Shown here: positions 1 to 13,399 of the stretch, in pieces
Position numbering within the stretch: position 1 is the first letter of the stretch
How the letters are laid out: every line of letters starts with the position of its first letter
NCBI RefSeq assembly: GCF_029227915.1
Contig: NC_079877.1
Location: 27,493,851-27,557,850 of the forward strand
DNA: 64,000 nt
Direction: 5' to 3'
DNA from: Hydractinia symbiolongicarpus
Taxonomy: Eukaryota; Cnidaria; Hydrozoa; Anthoathecata; Hydractiniidae
Program-made: the position numbers and the translations under genes
The notes under the pieces: model-generated
The model's database searches: none
What the model was told of the DNA's origin: nothing
What the model saw: only the letters and a program-made list of their open reading frames with translations

Positions 1-1183
1 CTCTTCCAAATCTAGAATGGTAGGCTAAGTGAAAAGGGTGGTCACAGGGCATGAACACTAGGGGCCCTCAAGGTAACTATAACCAATACTGTTCTAGATC
101 CAGGCCCCTAAGATTGCCTTGCCTACCTCTAAAATGGGAGCAGCTAAGGTCAACTAATTTCCATCATCACATTTTGTTCGTACGCAGATGTTTCCACGAG
201 ATACGCCTTACTACGGGTAAGGATGGAAACACACGCATCTGGTTTGGACCCCCATGATACCAAACCTGACATCCCCCCTTTCCCCAAACTCAAGTATAGT
301 TATGACATGAAACAAGAGAAATATATATACTTCTAACATCTGTCATTGTTGTTGTGTGCTTTCGTGTTGTTGCTTCAAAACCATAGCAATTAACTCGTCA
401 TTGATGAGTAAAATTTTATGAACCCGATCAAGACCCCACTGTTGCCCGCTCCTCAGACCGATATTTTATCATCAAGAAAGAGTCCTGGGGACGAGGTTGA
501 CTTCCACTACAGAAGTCTCACGAACAAGATAGAAATATTTCCCAATGAAAAAATAGGAAATAACAACAAAAACAAACAGCATGATTGACGTGAAGAGCAT
601 TAGACTCGCCGAGTTGTGGATGTGTAAAGTAGATAGGATCCAAATAAAAATATTTAAGTAAGATAAGAGACAAACAAAATTATTCTTTAACTTGCCGCGC
701 TTAACCGACCTTATTTTTTTTCTAATTACTAAAACAGAAAAGACTTAAGAACTTCGACTAATAGTGTGACATCTTATTAACAAACATGTGCTATCGATAG
801 CTGTGCACAATCTAATTAGCTGTGGAACACCAAGGAAGTTTAACCTTGGGAACGCACAGCTTCTAGTTTCGGCTAGAAGCTCGAGCAAAATCCTGATCTT
901 CTGGGATTTAAGTCAGGATATGCGTATCTCGGACGCGGTTAGTAAAATTGAGGTTTAATCTGCCATTTTAAAGCGGTAGTAGCTAGATGCAGCGCGACTC
1001 AGAACCATCATATTTTTTCAAATACACTTCATCTCGGAGGTCACCCTCCATAAATGTTTTTTGAGGACAAGTTCGAAGGACGGGAGATAGAGGATAGATG
1101 AAACTAAATAAAAAACAATATATAAAAAACGCTTAGTAAAATCATAATCATAAGAAAGAGAAATACACTGTTTTGAATAAACA
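1..1183. other. no gene seen; two adjacent small hairpins
   Basis: I see no convincing exon here. Short open frames lack coding character. At 858-881 a 9-bp stem (AGCTTCTAG / CTAGAAGCT, 6-nt loop) is followed at 890-919 by a 7-bp stem (ATCCTGA / TCAGGAT). They may be structured RNA or repeat debris. Confidence 0.4.
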
Positions 1184-1660
1184 TTAACACTTTCCACACT
1201 TCCATTTAACAGCCTCGTCATCGTTTTTAAATACTTTTAAAGGAATGGGCACACACTTTCTGTGATACCATTCCTCGCATTTACTGCAAACAGCCATGAA
1301 CATCTTGTTGTCAGCTTCGGGGTCTCTAGTGAAAAATAGTCGACGACAAACACAATATATATAAACTCATACTGAAAATTAAAGTTTGTAATAGGCTGGT
1401 GTTGGTCTACGGCTTATCTTATGCTTATTTCGCCCGTCGATTTGCGCAAAAGATCTTGGAATATATACAACACCACATAACAATGGAACTAGTCTGAAAT
1501 TGCTCAGATTTGTAGAAATTTTCTGCAGACCATAACTCAAAAGGTGTTCTACTGGACTAGCCTTCGACCCATAAAACAACGGTTTACTATCGCAGATATC
1601 TTTAGATTTTCGCCCATGGTATATCTCCCTGTCATCCTTTTTCAGGCGTCCTTGGCACAA
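1184..1660 (-). pseudogene. C-terminal PHD-finger fragment of an unidentified protein
   Basis: Read on the minus strand, 1357 down to 1184 encodes a complete PHD-type zinc-binding pattern ending at a TAA. It has a CxC pair (YCVCRR), then CSKC, EEWYH, RKC with proline after it, and finally a WKCGKC pair immediately before the stop. PHD fingers bind histone H3 tails, but this CxC-type finger at the extreme C-terminus also recurs in invertebrate transposon proteins. An open frame at 1660-1379 lies upstream in the same phase (it contains the run LFYGSKASPVEHLLSYGLQK) and stops at 1379. A second in-frame stop lies between it and the finger. Either an intron removes 1326-1379, with the acceptor near ctag at 1326 (which would cut into the first CxC pair), or the copy is dead. 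I favour a decayed transposon-type gene. Confidence 0.5.
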
Positions 1661-3822
1661 AATAACAATTCGGCTACCAGTTTAAATAAAATATGCACAT
1701 TATTATTAAGCTCACTGCTCAGTGACTAAACAGGAGGGTTCTACAATTTAGCCACCCTGTTTAATTTTTCCTCTGTAAAACAAGCACCAAGCATTAGTTA
1801 TGCTACCTAAATTGCAAAGTCAACCTTTTGATGCCTTAATGAATTTCTTATCTTCAATGCTTTAACTGTGTTCTTGATGCTGTATATATTATATTGACAT
1901 AAACTAGCTCTTGTGCAGGGATTTTCTTATATTAAAACATGCTTTTACTGGTACAACTTTTAACTTTTATTAGAAACATTATTTACTTAAAAAAATGATG
2001 TAACTTTTCTAATTCATTATATTTCAGTCTTGCGTTTCTGAAAAGTAATAAAAGCGATTTTTAGTAATTAGTCTAGCATTACCTGTTGCAAATGCTAGGC
2101 AAGCGAGGCTTGAGTTTTTACTTGTTTGCAATACGTTGATGATTAGAAATAGGCTTTGTGTATCCTCATTAACAAAAAACCCAGCTCCGTTTTAACATTG
2201 GTTCCACAGCTTCATAGCTATCTTGTTTACAATATATAATTGACTCTTGGTATCTCGGAAATGCACCATTTGAACAAAATGCTTTGTCCTGCCAGCATTT
2301 ACAACCTTGCAAACTAAAAGTTGTTCCGCTACTTCGAACCGAGTTATCTCAAAAATCGAGCTATCTCGAACCTTTTGTCCAGTCCATCAAAAGTTAATGG
2401 GACTCAACGTGATACGTTTCCGAAATCGTAGCTACGCTTGTGTGAAAAAAACTCATATTCTAGGGTAAAAAGATCCTTGCTCCCAATGCTGCAGACGAAA
2501 AAATATATTTCAGACCTATCAATAAAAATTTTACAGGCGCAATAAATAACGCGTTTCAAGCTTCTATATTTATGTTTGTGCGAGCAATGTATAGAAATTA
2601 CGAAAAAATATGTAAAAAAAAATTGAAGTAACAAAATTCCTTTGCCATTATAAACAATACGGAAATTGCTGTTTTAGCGTGGGAAACAATTTATTTATTA
2701 AAAACTGAACATCAGTCACGGGGGAGGGGGAAAGTCACTCTGCTCTCAATATTTTGCCAACCACTGGACCTAAGCCAATCAAACTTTGAAATTGTGTTGT
2801 CTATTTGCAAATTAAAATTGACCAAACAGAAAGGATTCAACATGGTTGGTGTTGCGAAATATGCAGAAACTGAACCAGCACAACATTGCTCAAAGAATAT
2901 TCTTTTTTTTTTGTTTATAATACTTGCTAGTTTGGATACATTAACAAAAAACCTCCTTAAATAAATCAAATAGAATTTAAATTGAAAGTGTGGAGTTTGG
3001 GTTTTGTAACACAGTTTCCTGTTTGCCAACATTTAGAACGCAAAAAGTCAGAGTTTTATGAAATATCGGTCATTCTCACACAAAAAGCTACTAAGTTGAT
3101 AAAAAAAATTCTGCCGTGATTGGTTTTTTGTCAGATTTTGCTGCAGTTCTCTCCCTTAAAAGGAAAGTCACCAAATTTTAATTTTAAACGGGCAAGTTTT
3201 GACATGAATACGGTTAAGGTATTAATCAAAGTCAAAGATTTCTCAGAGACGCTATATTCAAAAATAAATTTTTCCTAAAAAATACAACGATTTTAACACT
3301 TGATTATTTTTTGCAAATAGTGTACCCAGAAATATACATATCTGTGAGATTTATTCCTGCAAATCCGATTCAAAAAAATATTTTGTGACCGTACGCTTTT
3401 AAAGAAAATTTCATTGAGGAACAAAAAAATGAAAGTTTATGCTTTTATTTTAACGAATTTATTTTTGCGTATTTGGTGCCAAAATTTCTCCAACAAGCTA
3501 ACACTACCATCTAAATTTAGAAAATTTACTTTTAAAATGTTTAGCTACCTAGCTATAGCTTAATGTAATATAAAATATCAAGCTAACATACATAGACGTT
3601 GGTTCTAATCACTTGCTACAAGCTAACCATATAAAACTTTTTATGCCTACTAAACTTTCTAAAAGTTGAGAAAGGACTGTTGTTGTTTTGATTTTACAAG
3701 TCTACTTTCTTATGCCTCTATTTTCTTTTTCATGTAAAACGCAGCACCAAGAGAAAGTCAGTGAAATTTAAACAAATGTTTAAACTGACAATGATACTAT
3801 AAAGTAACTTCAAAAAGCTTTT
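1661..3822. other. no gene seen; AT-rich sequence
   Basis: I find no exon with flanking splice sites or recognisable domain here. The open frames at 2404-2634 and 2712-3032 (minus) are low-complexity, F/K-rich translations of AT-rich DNA. Confidence 0.4.
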
Positions 3823-5959
<2,137 letters not shown>

Positions 5960-6418
5960 ACGCAAAATGGTAGTTTAGCTGCGCAAGTAGCGAGAAGCAC
6001 GCAATGCGGTATAAAAAGGACAGGCGAGCCCGTGGATTTTTCCACACGCTACCGACTAGTTTATTCCAAAATATAATAACTAAAATTACTCTTAGTCAAT
6101 TACAGGACGCACAGTTTAGCATCTTCTCGCTATGTTTATTCAGAATGCGTTTGATTACGTCCACGCGGACTTACGTCACACAAGTTAGTATTTTACCGAA
6201 CAACAAATCCAAATGGACACTGTCATTGCGGCGACCGTAGGACTACTTTGACCTGGAATATCTTGAGAACCAAAGCTCACAAATATCACAAAAATTAACA
6301 TAATTTATATTCACATTATAATGAACATTTTAAGCACAATTTGTTATCAATCGTTAGGTGTTCTTTACGAAAGATTGTTTTTTACCCCGTTTCCTTTTTT
6401 TCAAATCAAAAATAAACG

Positions 6419-9400
6419 CTAAACATCAACTGTCTTTCTCCTTAACAGATCCCGGTCCAAAACGTGAGAAACGTAAGAAAGTAATATCCCAGTATCGTCA
6501 TTTGCTGAAATTATATGCACTAGAAAATACCCTCCTGTAAAGCTTGTAAGGCAATTTTTAGGCATGTTTTCAAATCCCTGCCATATTGGTAACGTACCTT
6601 TCCTTGAAATAAAAACAAAGAGTTATCACACCTACCATCTTTTATCTTTCTCCAGAAGCGATATATTTTCCAACTTGACCGTACCAAAACAAAAGTAAAC
6701 ACCAAAACAGAAACAATGATAACTACTTTAATTGCAATCGATATTGAGTTGACGTTTTTGTTATTTGCTAAACATTCGCATGTGTAATTATTGGTAAAGG
6801 ATTTTACTTTCATTAAAAAAACAATTTCTATATTCTTTATACCTTTGTTATTTCCTCCACACTTTGGTACATCACAAAATTCCCAATCTCGATTGGTAGC
6901 ATTAACATAACACCAAGGTGATGTTGCATAGCCTTGTGGATTTCTACAGTAATTATTTTTTAAATTACTGTATACTGGCGAAGATAAAAATGGATTGATG
7001 TTCCATGGTAGACAGGCTTTTCCAGTTGACGTAATGTTAACAGTACCGTTGTAAGAAGTATTTTTGCCATCATAACAAAGTTCGGAAAAATGTTTGTTCT
7101 TTGTTTCAACTAAGAAAATAAAAAATTAATATCACAATTATTTCAAGATACCAAATGCGTTACGTTGAGAGATCATTGTCAGCGCAATTGAAGACAATGA
7201 ACCGAGCAAAATCCACTGAAGCTTGCTATTTGGATTTTAGAACTTCTTAAGCGACCAGAAAAGGTTTTAGTCTTCATTGATAACAAATAAAATAGTTGAA
7301 AAGATACTCACACATGCTAAAATTGGTTGCTATGGGCTTTGCTATGCAGATAACCTTAGGGTTCAACTTTTAATTGACTTTTAGAAGAAATATTATTTTT
7401 CATTTGATTTTCTATTAAAGTTTCTGATTTTAGAAAAAACAAGAAAAATATTTTAGAATTATTTTAACTTATTAAATCTACCTTTATTTTGACATTTTTC
7501 AATATTTTTTATGTCAGCCATTGGAAATTGGGTACAAGAATACAAATGTTGTTCTTTTGAGGGATCTCTTATACGATTTGGACATAGTTTGTGTAGTTGT
7601 AATGTGATGTTGTAAAGCCATGTTTTACCAAAGTTCTCGCAATCACTTTCTGTACACAATCTTCTGCAAGGCGGCGATAAGATAATATTACCATCCTCCG
7701 ATTTAAAACATACCGGATGGAGCAGATGACAAAGCAACCGCCTAATACTACTGACACAGCGAATTGAAATCTTTTTGAAAAGGTTAGTCTTTACGTGTTG
7801 CAAAAATCTTTTTAATTTTGGATTATCGGTGCAGTTAAGGAATCTAAAAAAATAACAGTTTGTATTTAACTTACTATGGCAAACGCATTATGAGCACAAT
7901 ATCACGCAGACACGAACTTTCGCATGTTTTTCAGTATCCAGTCTTTTCGCCAAAATTCTCTTAAACATTTTGAAAATCTTATTCCCGAATATATGCGACA
8001 ATATTTGCCAAAAGACGGCATTATTTATGTAAAAAGTAAGACCTCTGACGTTTTTGAGCCAGATGAAAGCTTTTTTAGAAATAAGGTAGCTACCACACTT
8101 GCTCTAATAATGTAAAATTAATAGTAATAGTTTGTATATATTATTAATATCGTTATAAATAAAAAATTTGTGTTTTCTGGTTTATTTTTTTATTTGCGAA
8201 GATTTGCGCTCGTAAAATAGTAATTTTAAAATAAGAGTTTTCGAGTCTAATTGCAATACTTGTATTATTTCATACTAGTCAGGGGACGTGGCGTCGAAAC
8301 GGCGGGTTAAGCCACAACTAACTGTGGACTCATTGTTGAACGCTCAGTGGAGTGCTAAGTAAGTGCCGTAAACTGTGTTACACATCTAGATGGAGCGCTT
8401 TGTATAGGTATGCAGTATCGAAAATCAAGTAAGCACACACAACAATTATAGTGTTTCGAGTGTAATATATTATTCCAAAAATAACTTACCTGCAATTTTA
8501 GCTGAAATAGAAACACAGTTTACAACCTGTTGTAAGCCCATTAAACAGGTGGCTAACATCAGTGAAAGTTCAAATAAAAATTGTGACACCAGACTGAGCG
8601 CTCAATACATGTAAAACGTGTCATGTAGGCCTAATAATAAAAATTTTTATTGCAACTTCGATTACAGCCCGTTATTATATTACACCGCCAAACTTGGCAA
8701 CAGTCACTTGGTAATTTTATTTTGCAGAATAAGTTTGTAAAATTTATTATCAGTTAAAATAAAAACACGTCCGAAAACTTGTCGTTACAAAATATTAAGA
8801 CTGTTGTCTTATCAATAAACATAATACACTTTTTGTTAAAGTTCATATTATAGTAAAAGGAGTAGATAGTTACCTAACTGTGTTTAGCATAAGCATAATT
8901 TTGTAGCAGCCAACTGTATTTGGCTACTTTCAATTTTTAGCCAGATGTAGCTAGCTAGCTAACAGCAGCCACAACCCCAGCTGAGTAAAAACCGAATTGA
9001 TAATAATAACACAAAAATATTTAAGATAAGCTAAGGTAACAAGCTCCTATATTAAACTGAATAAAATCCTTTAAATAAATAAGACTAGCTAGCTACAGGC
9101 AGACAAAATACAGTCATTATTAAAGAGACTATTTCTGTTCTGGTAGAAAAAATAGAAACCCGGTGAAAAATGTTAAATACTTTTGTTGCAACTATTTGTG
9201 TAAAACATAAAATTAAAAAATTATCATACTCAAACGAACAGTATTCACCCGTTAGGTATGAGCAATTAAAACTAAATTAATTAATAAAATTAAATTTTGC
9301 TTATGCAATAAATTGATTGGATTACAAATGATATTTTCGATTGCAGAAGAATTGGCTCCTCGATTTATTTAATATCGCTTTAATGGATCCCACTCTACTA

Positions 9401-10131
9401 TTTTTCGTCTAACATTCTAAGCTGGACGGACTAACCAATCTGCAACATTTTATATTGCAGTAAAAAATATCTAACCGTTATTACCTGTTTCTGGTAAAAT
9501 ACTCTTGGAACAATCGTTTTCCATAGAGTTGAACTTTCGTAAATGGTTTATTTTCTACAAATGACAGAAAAGCCTTGACCCACTTTCCCCTGTTATTGAC
9601 TGATCTAGCTTTGATTGAAGTTTGAGCCACTCTATATTTTTTTAGTTCATCTATGCATATCCCATTTGGTAAGACTTTCTTGTAACTGATGCATCTAAAA
9701 CGAAAACATATTACGGATACAAGTAATTGCGAGAGAATCTCATCTTGTAATGAAAATGCAATACCGAAGAAATACCTTGTTGGCGAATATACAGAATTGA
9801 TTATGGCTATAACGAGATAAATGGTAATGTAATTACTTTACTGCTTCAAATAATACTTGATGAAACTAAAACGAAAGATTTTATATCGGAAGCAACAGGT
9901 TTGCAAGGAAATTTGGGATGCTTGTCATTTAAAAGTCAGTTGCAACTTCCTCAAAAATATTTCTATGAAAATAAGGGGTATGGTATGCTAAAGGATGGGT
10001 ATCCTTCCTTTAGCATATCATAGCCCTCATATGCTAATTGGTTATGCAACGATCAGAAATAAAGACTTACCAACAATATGTGTTCCGATTTGAAGCATAA
10101 TTAAACCAAGCATTAGTTTGTCTGTAGTCAT
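6419..10131 (-). CDS. Frizzled-CRD/kringle single-pass receptor, ROR-like without kinase
   Basis: Seven minus-strand exons join in phase: 10131-10071, 9806-9776 (31 nt), 9694-9485, 7843-7482, 7109-6843, 6806-6636 and probably 6504-6419. They total 1,188 nt or 395 codons plus stop. Residues 1-21 are a signal peptide (MTTDKLMLGLIMLQIGTHIV). About 32-205 is a Frizzled-type cysteine-rich domain with ten ordered cysteines (CISY, GIC, NC, RC, LLC, PVC, PPC, RLC, SDC, KLC). About 233-304 is a kringle with all six cysteines (CYDG, ACLPW, YCRNPQG, WCYV, FCDV, PKC). A membrane span (AIKVVIIVSVLVFTFVLV) follows near 332-350. CRD-kringle-TM is the ROR receptor layout, and RORs bind Wnt ligands. Here the Ig domain is absent, and the last exon gives a ~28-residue tail instead of a kinase. 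The 31-nt microexon and the last exon are the weakest calls. No kinase exon was found in 1-6400. Confidence 0.8.
6448..6540 (+). other. alternative plus-strand terminal exon, overlapping the receptor tail exon
   Basis: A good acceptor (gtctttctccttaacag) precedes a lysine/arginine-rich frame, DPGPKREKRKKVISQYRHL and so on, ending at TAA. It lies opposite the proposed last exon of the receptor gene, so probably only one of the two is real. No upstream partner exon was recognised. Confidence 0.2.
7934..8115 (+). CDS. possible terminal exon of an unrecognised plus-strand gene
   Basis: After an acceptor-like gcatgtttttcag, an open frame reads QSFRQNSLKHFENLIPEYMR, then continues with charged, protein-like composition to TAA at 8115. 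An AATAAA lies about 40 bases downstream and is followed by GT-rich sequence, as at a poly(A) site. It sits inside a receptor-gene intron on the opposite strand. I do not recognise the protein, and no earlier exon was found. It could be a retrocopied gene end. Confidence 0.3.
8281..9080. repeat. dispersed repeat family R1, copy 1
   Basis: Several blocks match 44390-45370 in the same order. They include gccgtaa..ctgt..acacatct.gatggagcgctttgta, the block around attatagtgtttc..gtgtaa, and the block tagttacctaactg..tttcaattttyatccaga.gtagct. Copy 2 is interrupted by a small Helitron-like element and this copy is not. It lies in an intron of the receptor gene. The type of element is unknown. Confidence 0.65.
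9984..10017. repeat. 12-bp inverted repeat (hairpin)
   Basis: TATGCTAAAGGA and its exact complement TCCTTTAGCATA are separated by 10 bases, and the stem extends outward with one G-T mismatch. It lies in the first intron of the receptor gene, about 55 bases from the exon-1 donor. Confidence 0.7.
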
Positions 10132-11741
10132 GCTTTGTGTTTACTTCTTTAAAACTGCTGGTGTAAGGTATACTTAATTTTTGACTATATTGGTCTTGTC
10201 AGTCGTGTACGTAATATTTTCCGACAAAAGTTCTTAAAACAACAAAAAAGAAAGAGCTTGCACCACTTTAATGGACAAATGGCAGCATTACACACTTCAA
10301 ACCGCAAACATAATTGTCTGTCGAACGAAAATTATAGTTAGTAACAAGATGCAATTGCAGTATATCCTCTATTTTAAAACACCTTTTCTGCAAAAACATG
10401 GCTAATGATTTGATTTTTTGAACTAAAATACTTTCTCGATTATTTTCTAGCATCAGAAGATAAAGAATGTATATTTAAAAAGGTACAGATACATATTAAA
10501 ACTAAATCTTTCCTTCTTTTTCAAATAGCAAAAACAAGTTTCAAGCAAAGTTTTAATTTTTATATTGACACATTTCTACAAAAGACTGTCTAAATTAGTT
10601 CAGCGTTTCAGAGGAGGCCGGTTTCATTTTTCTTTTCCTCCTAAACTACTATCTTTTAAATATTGAAAGTTTACCCTCGTGTTTAATCTTAATTTTACTA
10701 ATATTTGACTAGTTATGATATTTAACTATATGGAGCCGAAAAAAACTTATAGCTTTACAGTCAAAATGAGTGATTTTATTCTTGAAATGTAAACATAAAC
10801 AACAAAAAGAGTTTGTCTATATATAACACTCTTACGTCATGAAGAGTGCAATGATCATTAATATCTACAGCAAGGGCTACGTTAAAAAGAGCGTATGCAA
10901 GGTAAGAAATGAGATACTTTAAAGTTTGCCAGACTTGATGCTGCAGTTCTAGCCCTATAAATAGTGACTATGCAGTCTGATAATCTCAATAGTTACGGAA
11001 ACACGAAATACGATATATAAAGGACGGCCCCGTTAATTTTTTCACAGGTTGACGTCTAATCTCAGTAGTAACAGCCGTCTGTCCACGCGCCATTTCATAG
11101 TCGTGTTACGGACACAGGAAATTGCGACGGACAAATTTCCATTGATTTTTCTCATGCTGACGACTAGGTAATTATAGCTGTAGCACACAATGTGGTCGTA
11201 ATGGTTTGTTGTAAATCTCAAATTAATATCTTTCTATAGGAGCATAGGAATTAAGGAAACTATTATTAAGGAAACTGCTACACTTTTAGCTGGAATCCTC
11301 GTCTGTTTTGGCAATGCAGAACCCAAAATGGTTGTATGAAATAAAAGATTCACTGACTATCTTTGTCCCTGTTGTAGATTTTTAACAATCTTTCATGTAT
11401 CATATAAAACATTATTTCTGCTTTTGAAGCAAACATTTAGTTTATTGAGAAAATCTATATTTTCATGAAGGAAATTACCGTAAACAAATTTTTTTTTTTA
11501 TGAAATTTGGTACACTGTACAAGCAAATCGTGCTGAACCCGATGCTGGCATAGTATAAACAAGAACATTTGTTGAAGTCTAATTTATTTCTCAACGAAAT
11601 TTACATATTTTGTTTGGTAAGTCTTTATTGTCAACACATCATAGCTGCAGTGAAAAAACTAAAATAGCTAAACCGCCTATGCGAAAACACGTGGGTTGAT
11701 ACGACTAGGTTCGTCACTAGGTCTCTTAATGTTTTTCGTAC

Positions 11742-11840
11742 AGGAACACACAAATTGTTAACAAATTAGCAGGAACACACAAATTGTTAACAAATTAGCA
11801 GTTATCGCGTCCAATCTGCCGATTGGACGCTATAACTGCT
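11742..11840. repeat. 29-bp direct repeat followed by a 20-bp palindrome
   Basis: A 29-base unit starting AGGAACACACAAATTG occurs twice back to back (11742-11770 and 11771-11799). At 11797-11840 an inverted repeat follows: AGCAGTTATcGCGTCCAATC, 4-nt loop, GATTGGACGCtATAACTGCT, with one mismatch. It could be the end of a MITE. I cannot see a matching second terminus. Confidence 0.8.
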
Positions 11841-11965
11841 ATAATGAAAGATAAATTAATTTTATGCTAACTACTGGAGGCAGCATTTCGTGTGCATGTT
11901 TAAACTACGTATTTAACAATATTGACACAAATGCATAATAATCAGGTAAAAAAGTGGCGACTTAC

Positions 11966-12026
11966 AAGTAATATGTGTTCCCATTTGAAATAAAACTAAA
12001 CCTATGATGAGCTTATCTGTACTCAT
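11966..12026 (-). CDS. duplicated signal-peptide exon of the ROR-like receptor
   Basis: The exon encodes MSTDKLIIGLVLFQMGTHIT and ends at a good donor (T/gtaagtc). It has the same 61-nt length and phase as receptor exon 1 (MTTDKLMLGLIMLQIGTHIV) at 10131-10071. It lies upstream of that exon on the same strand, so it could splice to the 9806-9776 microexon as an alternative first exon. It could equally be the surviving exon of a lost tandem paralogue. The conserved ATG, frame and donor argue against long neutral decay. Confidence 0.6.
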
Positions 12027-12849
12027 GCTTCGTTTCTTCTTTTATTTATCTAATAAAATAGTGGAAGCACACAGGTCTCATCTATATCTCCAACATCTAT
12101 TTAGCTGCAATTGTCTGGCTATGCCAAAATACAGGCTAAGAGCTACTAGAGATTCTTATCTGATATGCGTACTTTATGGCAGCTTACATCATTTTGCACT
12201 TAATACTGCAGTCGGAACAATTTTTTGATTCATGCAGCTCTAAGTAAGGTTATTGTTATGACAACTCGAACACGGTAAACTGGGCTGACTTTTCTTTTTT
12301 TTGTGCATGATAAAGCACATTCCTTCTATACATTAATAACAAAAATTTTAAACAAAAAAATTTAATTAACAACTTTATTTGTATGTGATGAAAAAAATAA
12401 TTCATTGGGAACAAAAGTATTTATAAAAAAATGATTAAAAAGAAAACACTTTGCACGTGATAGCGAGCTGAATTAAGTCCAGCAAAAGGGCCCTTATAAA
12501 CACCCCCTGAATGATAGCCTAATTAAGTGGATATTTTCACTGTGTAATAGTTTATCCAAATTATATAGATTTTCTTGATCTGCATTTTGAGATATACACA
12601 ATAGAAGTAAGGGCTGAACAAAACTTGTTTTGCCATTAACTCTAAGAAAATTGAAATCTACTTTTTCTTAGTTCAAACATATTTCTAATATGTTATGGCA
12701 ATCATTTTTAAGGCGGGAAAAGATCCTAAATCTGTTGTCAACAACACAACCCTCTCAAGATGTGTTCGATTATCAAGAAGAAAATATCTACAAAAGTTCT
12801 TTTCAGCAAGGCAGGAGAGAACTTGTACTACTTCAACATGCAAATGCTA

Positions 12850-12926
12850 GCATTACACACATCAACCCCACAAACACATTACACACATCAACCCGCAAAC
12901 ACATTACACACATCAACCCGCAAACA
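12850..12926. repeat. 25-26-bp minisatellite, three units
   Basis: Units resembling CATTACACACATCAACCC plus GCAAACA are repeated three times. The overlapping frame at 12690-12935 (HTSTRKHITHINP) is its translation and is not a gene. Confidence 0.85.
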
Positions 12927-13399
12927 TTTTCATAAAATGCACAGTTCTATGCCAAATGAAATTGCTATCTAAGTTACTATCCATTACAATCCATTAAAGT
13001 ACTTCTTTTGCAAAAGAATTGCTAACAATTTTGATTTTCTTAATACCATTTTGATTCTTTGCATTAAAAATACGTTTCCAATTATTTTTTGGCACCAAGA
13101 ATGAATATTTAAAAAGCTACAGATATGTATCAAAACAGAGATATTTTATTGTTTTCCAAGTAAAAAAAACAATTTTTTCTAACAGTTTCATATCTTTTAA
13201 TTATGTATTTCCTACTATCCAAATTATGTCAGTAGATGAGTGCCGTTTCATTTTCCTTTCGTACAAATTACTATCTTTTAAATATCGAAAGTTTGCCGTC
13301 GTGTTTAGGCTTCATTTTAATAACATTTTGCTGGTTATTGTAATCGTAAACTATATACTGTTAGAAATAATCTAACAGCTTTCTACAGGCAATCAAAGA

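Larger units (their letters stand above)
10060..13360. repeat. segmental duplication of the receptor 5' region
   Basis: Sequence 10060-10735 has a diverged second copy at about 11960-13360 in the same order. Shared parts are the signal-peptide exon, a cattacacac..caa..cgcaaac segment (10285 and 12850), and the block ctatcttttaaatat.gaaagttt.cc.tcgtgttta (10650 and 13272). No second copy of the CRD or kringle exons was seen. Confidence 0.65.

Noticed and set aside
12690-12972. Two overlapping 70-81-codon frames
   Set aside because: They are largely the translation of a 25-bp minisatellite.
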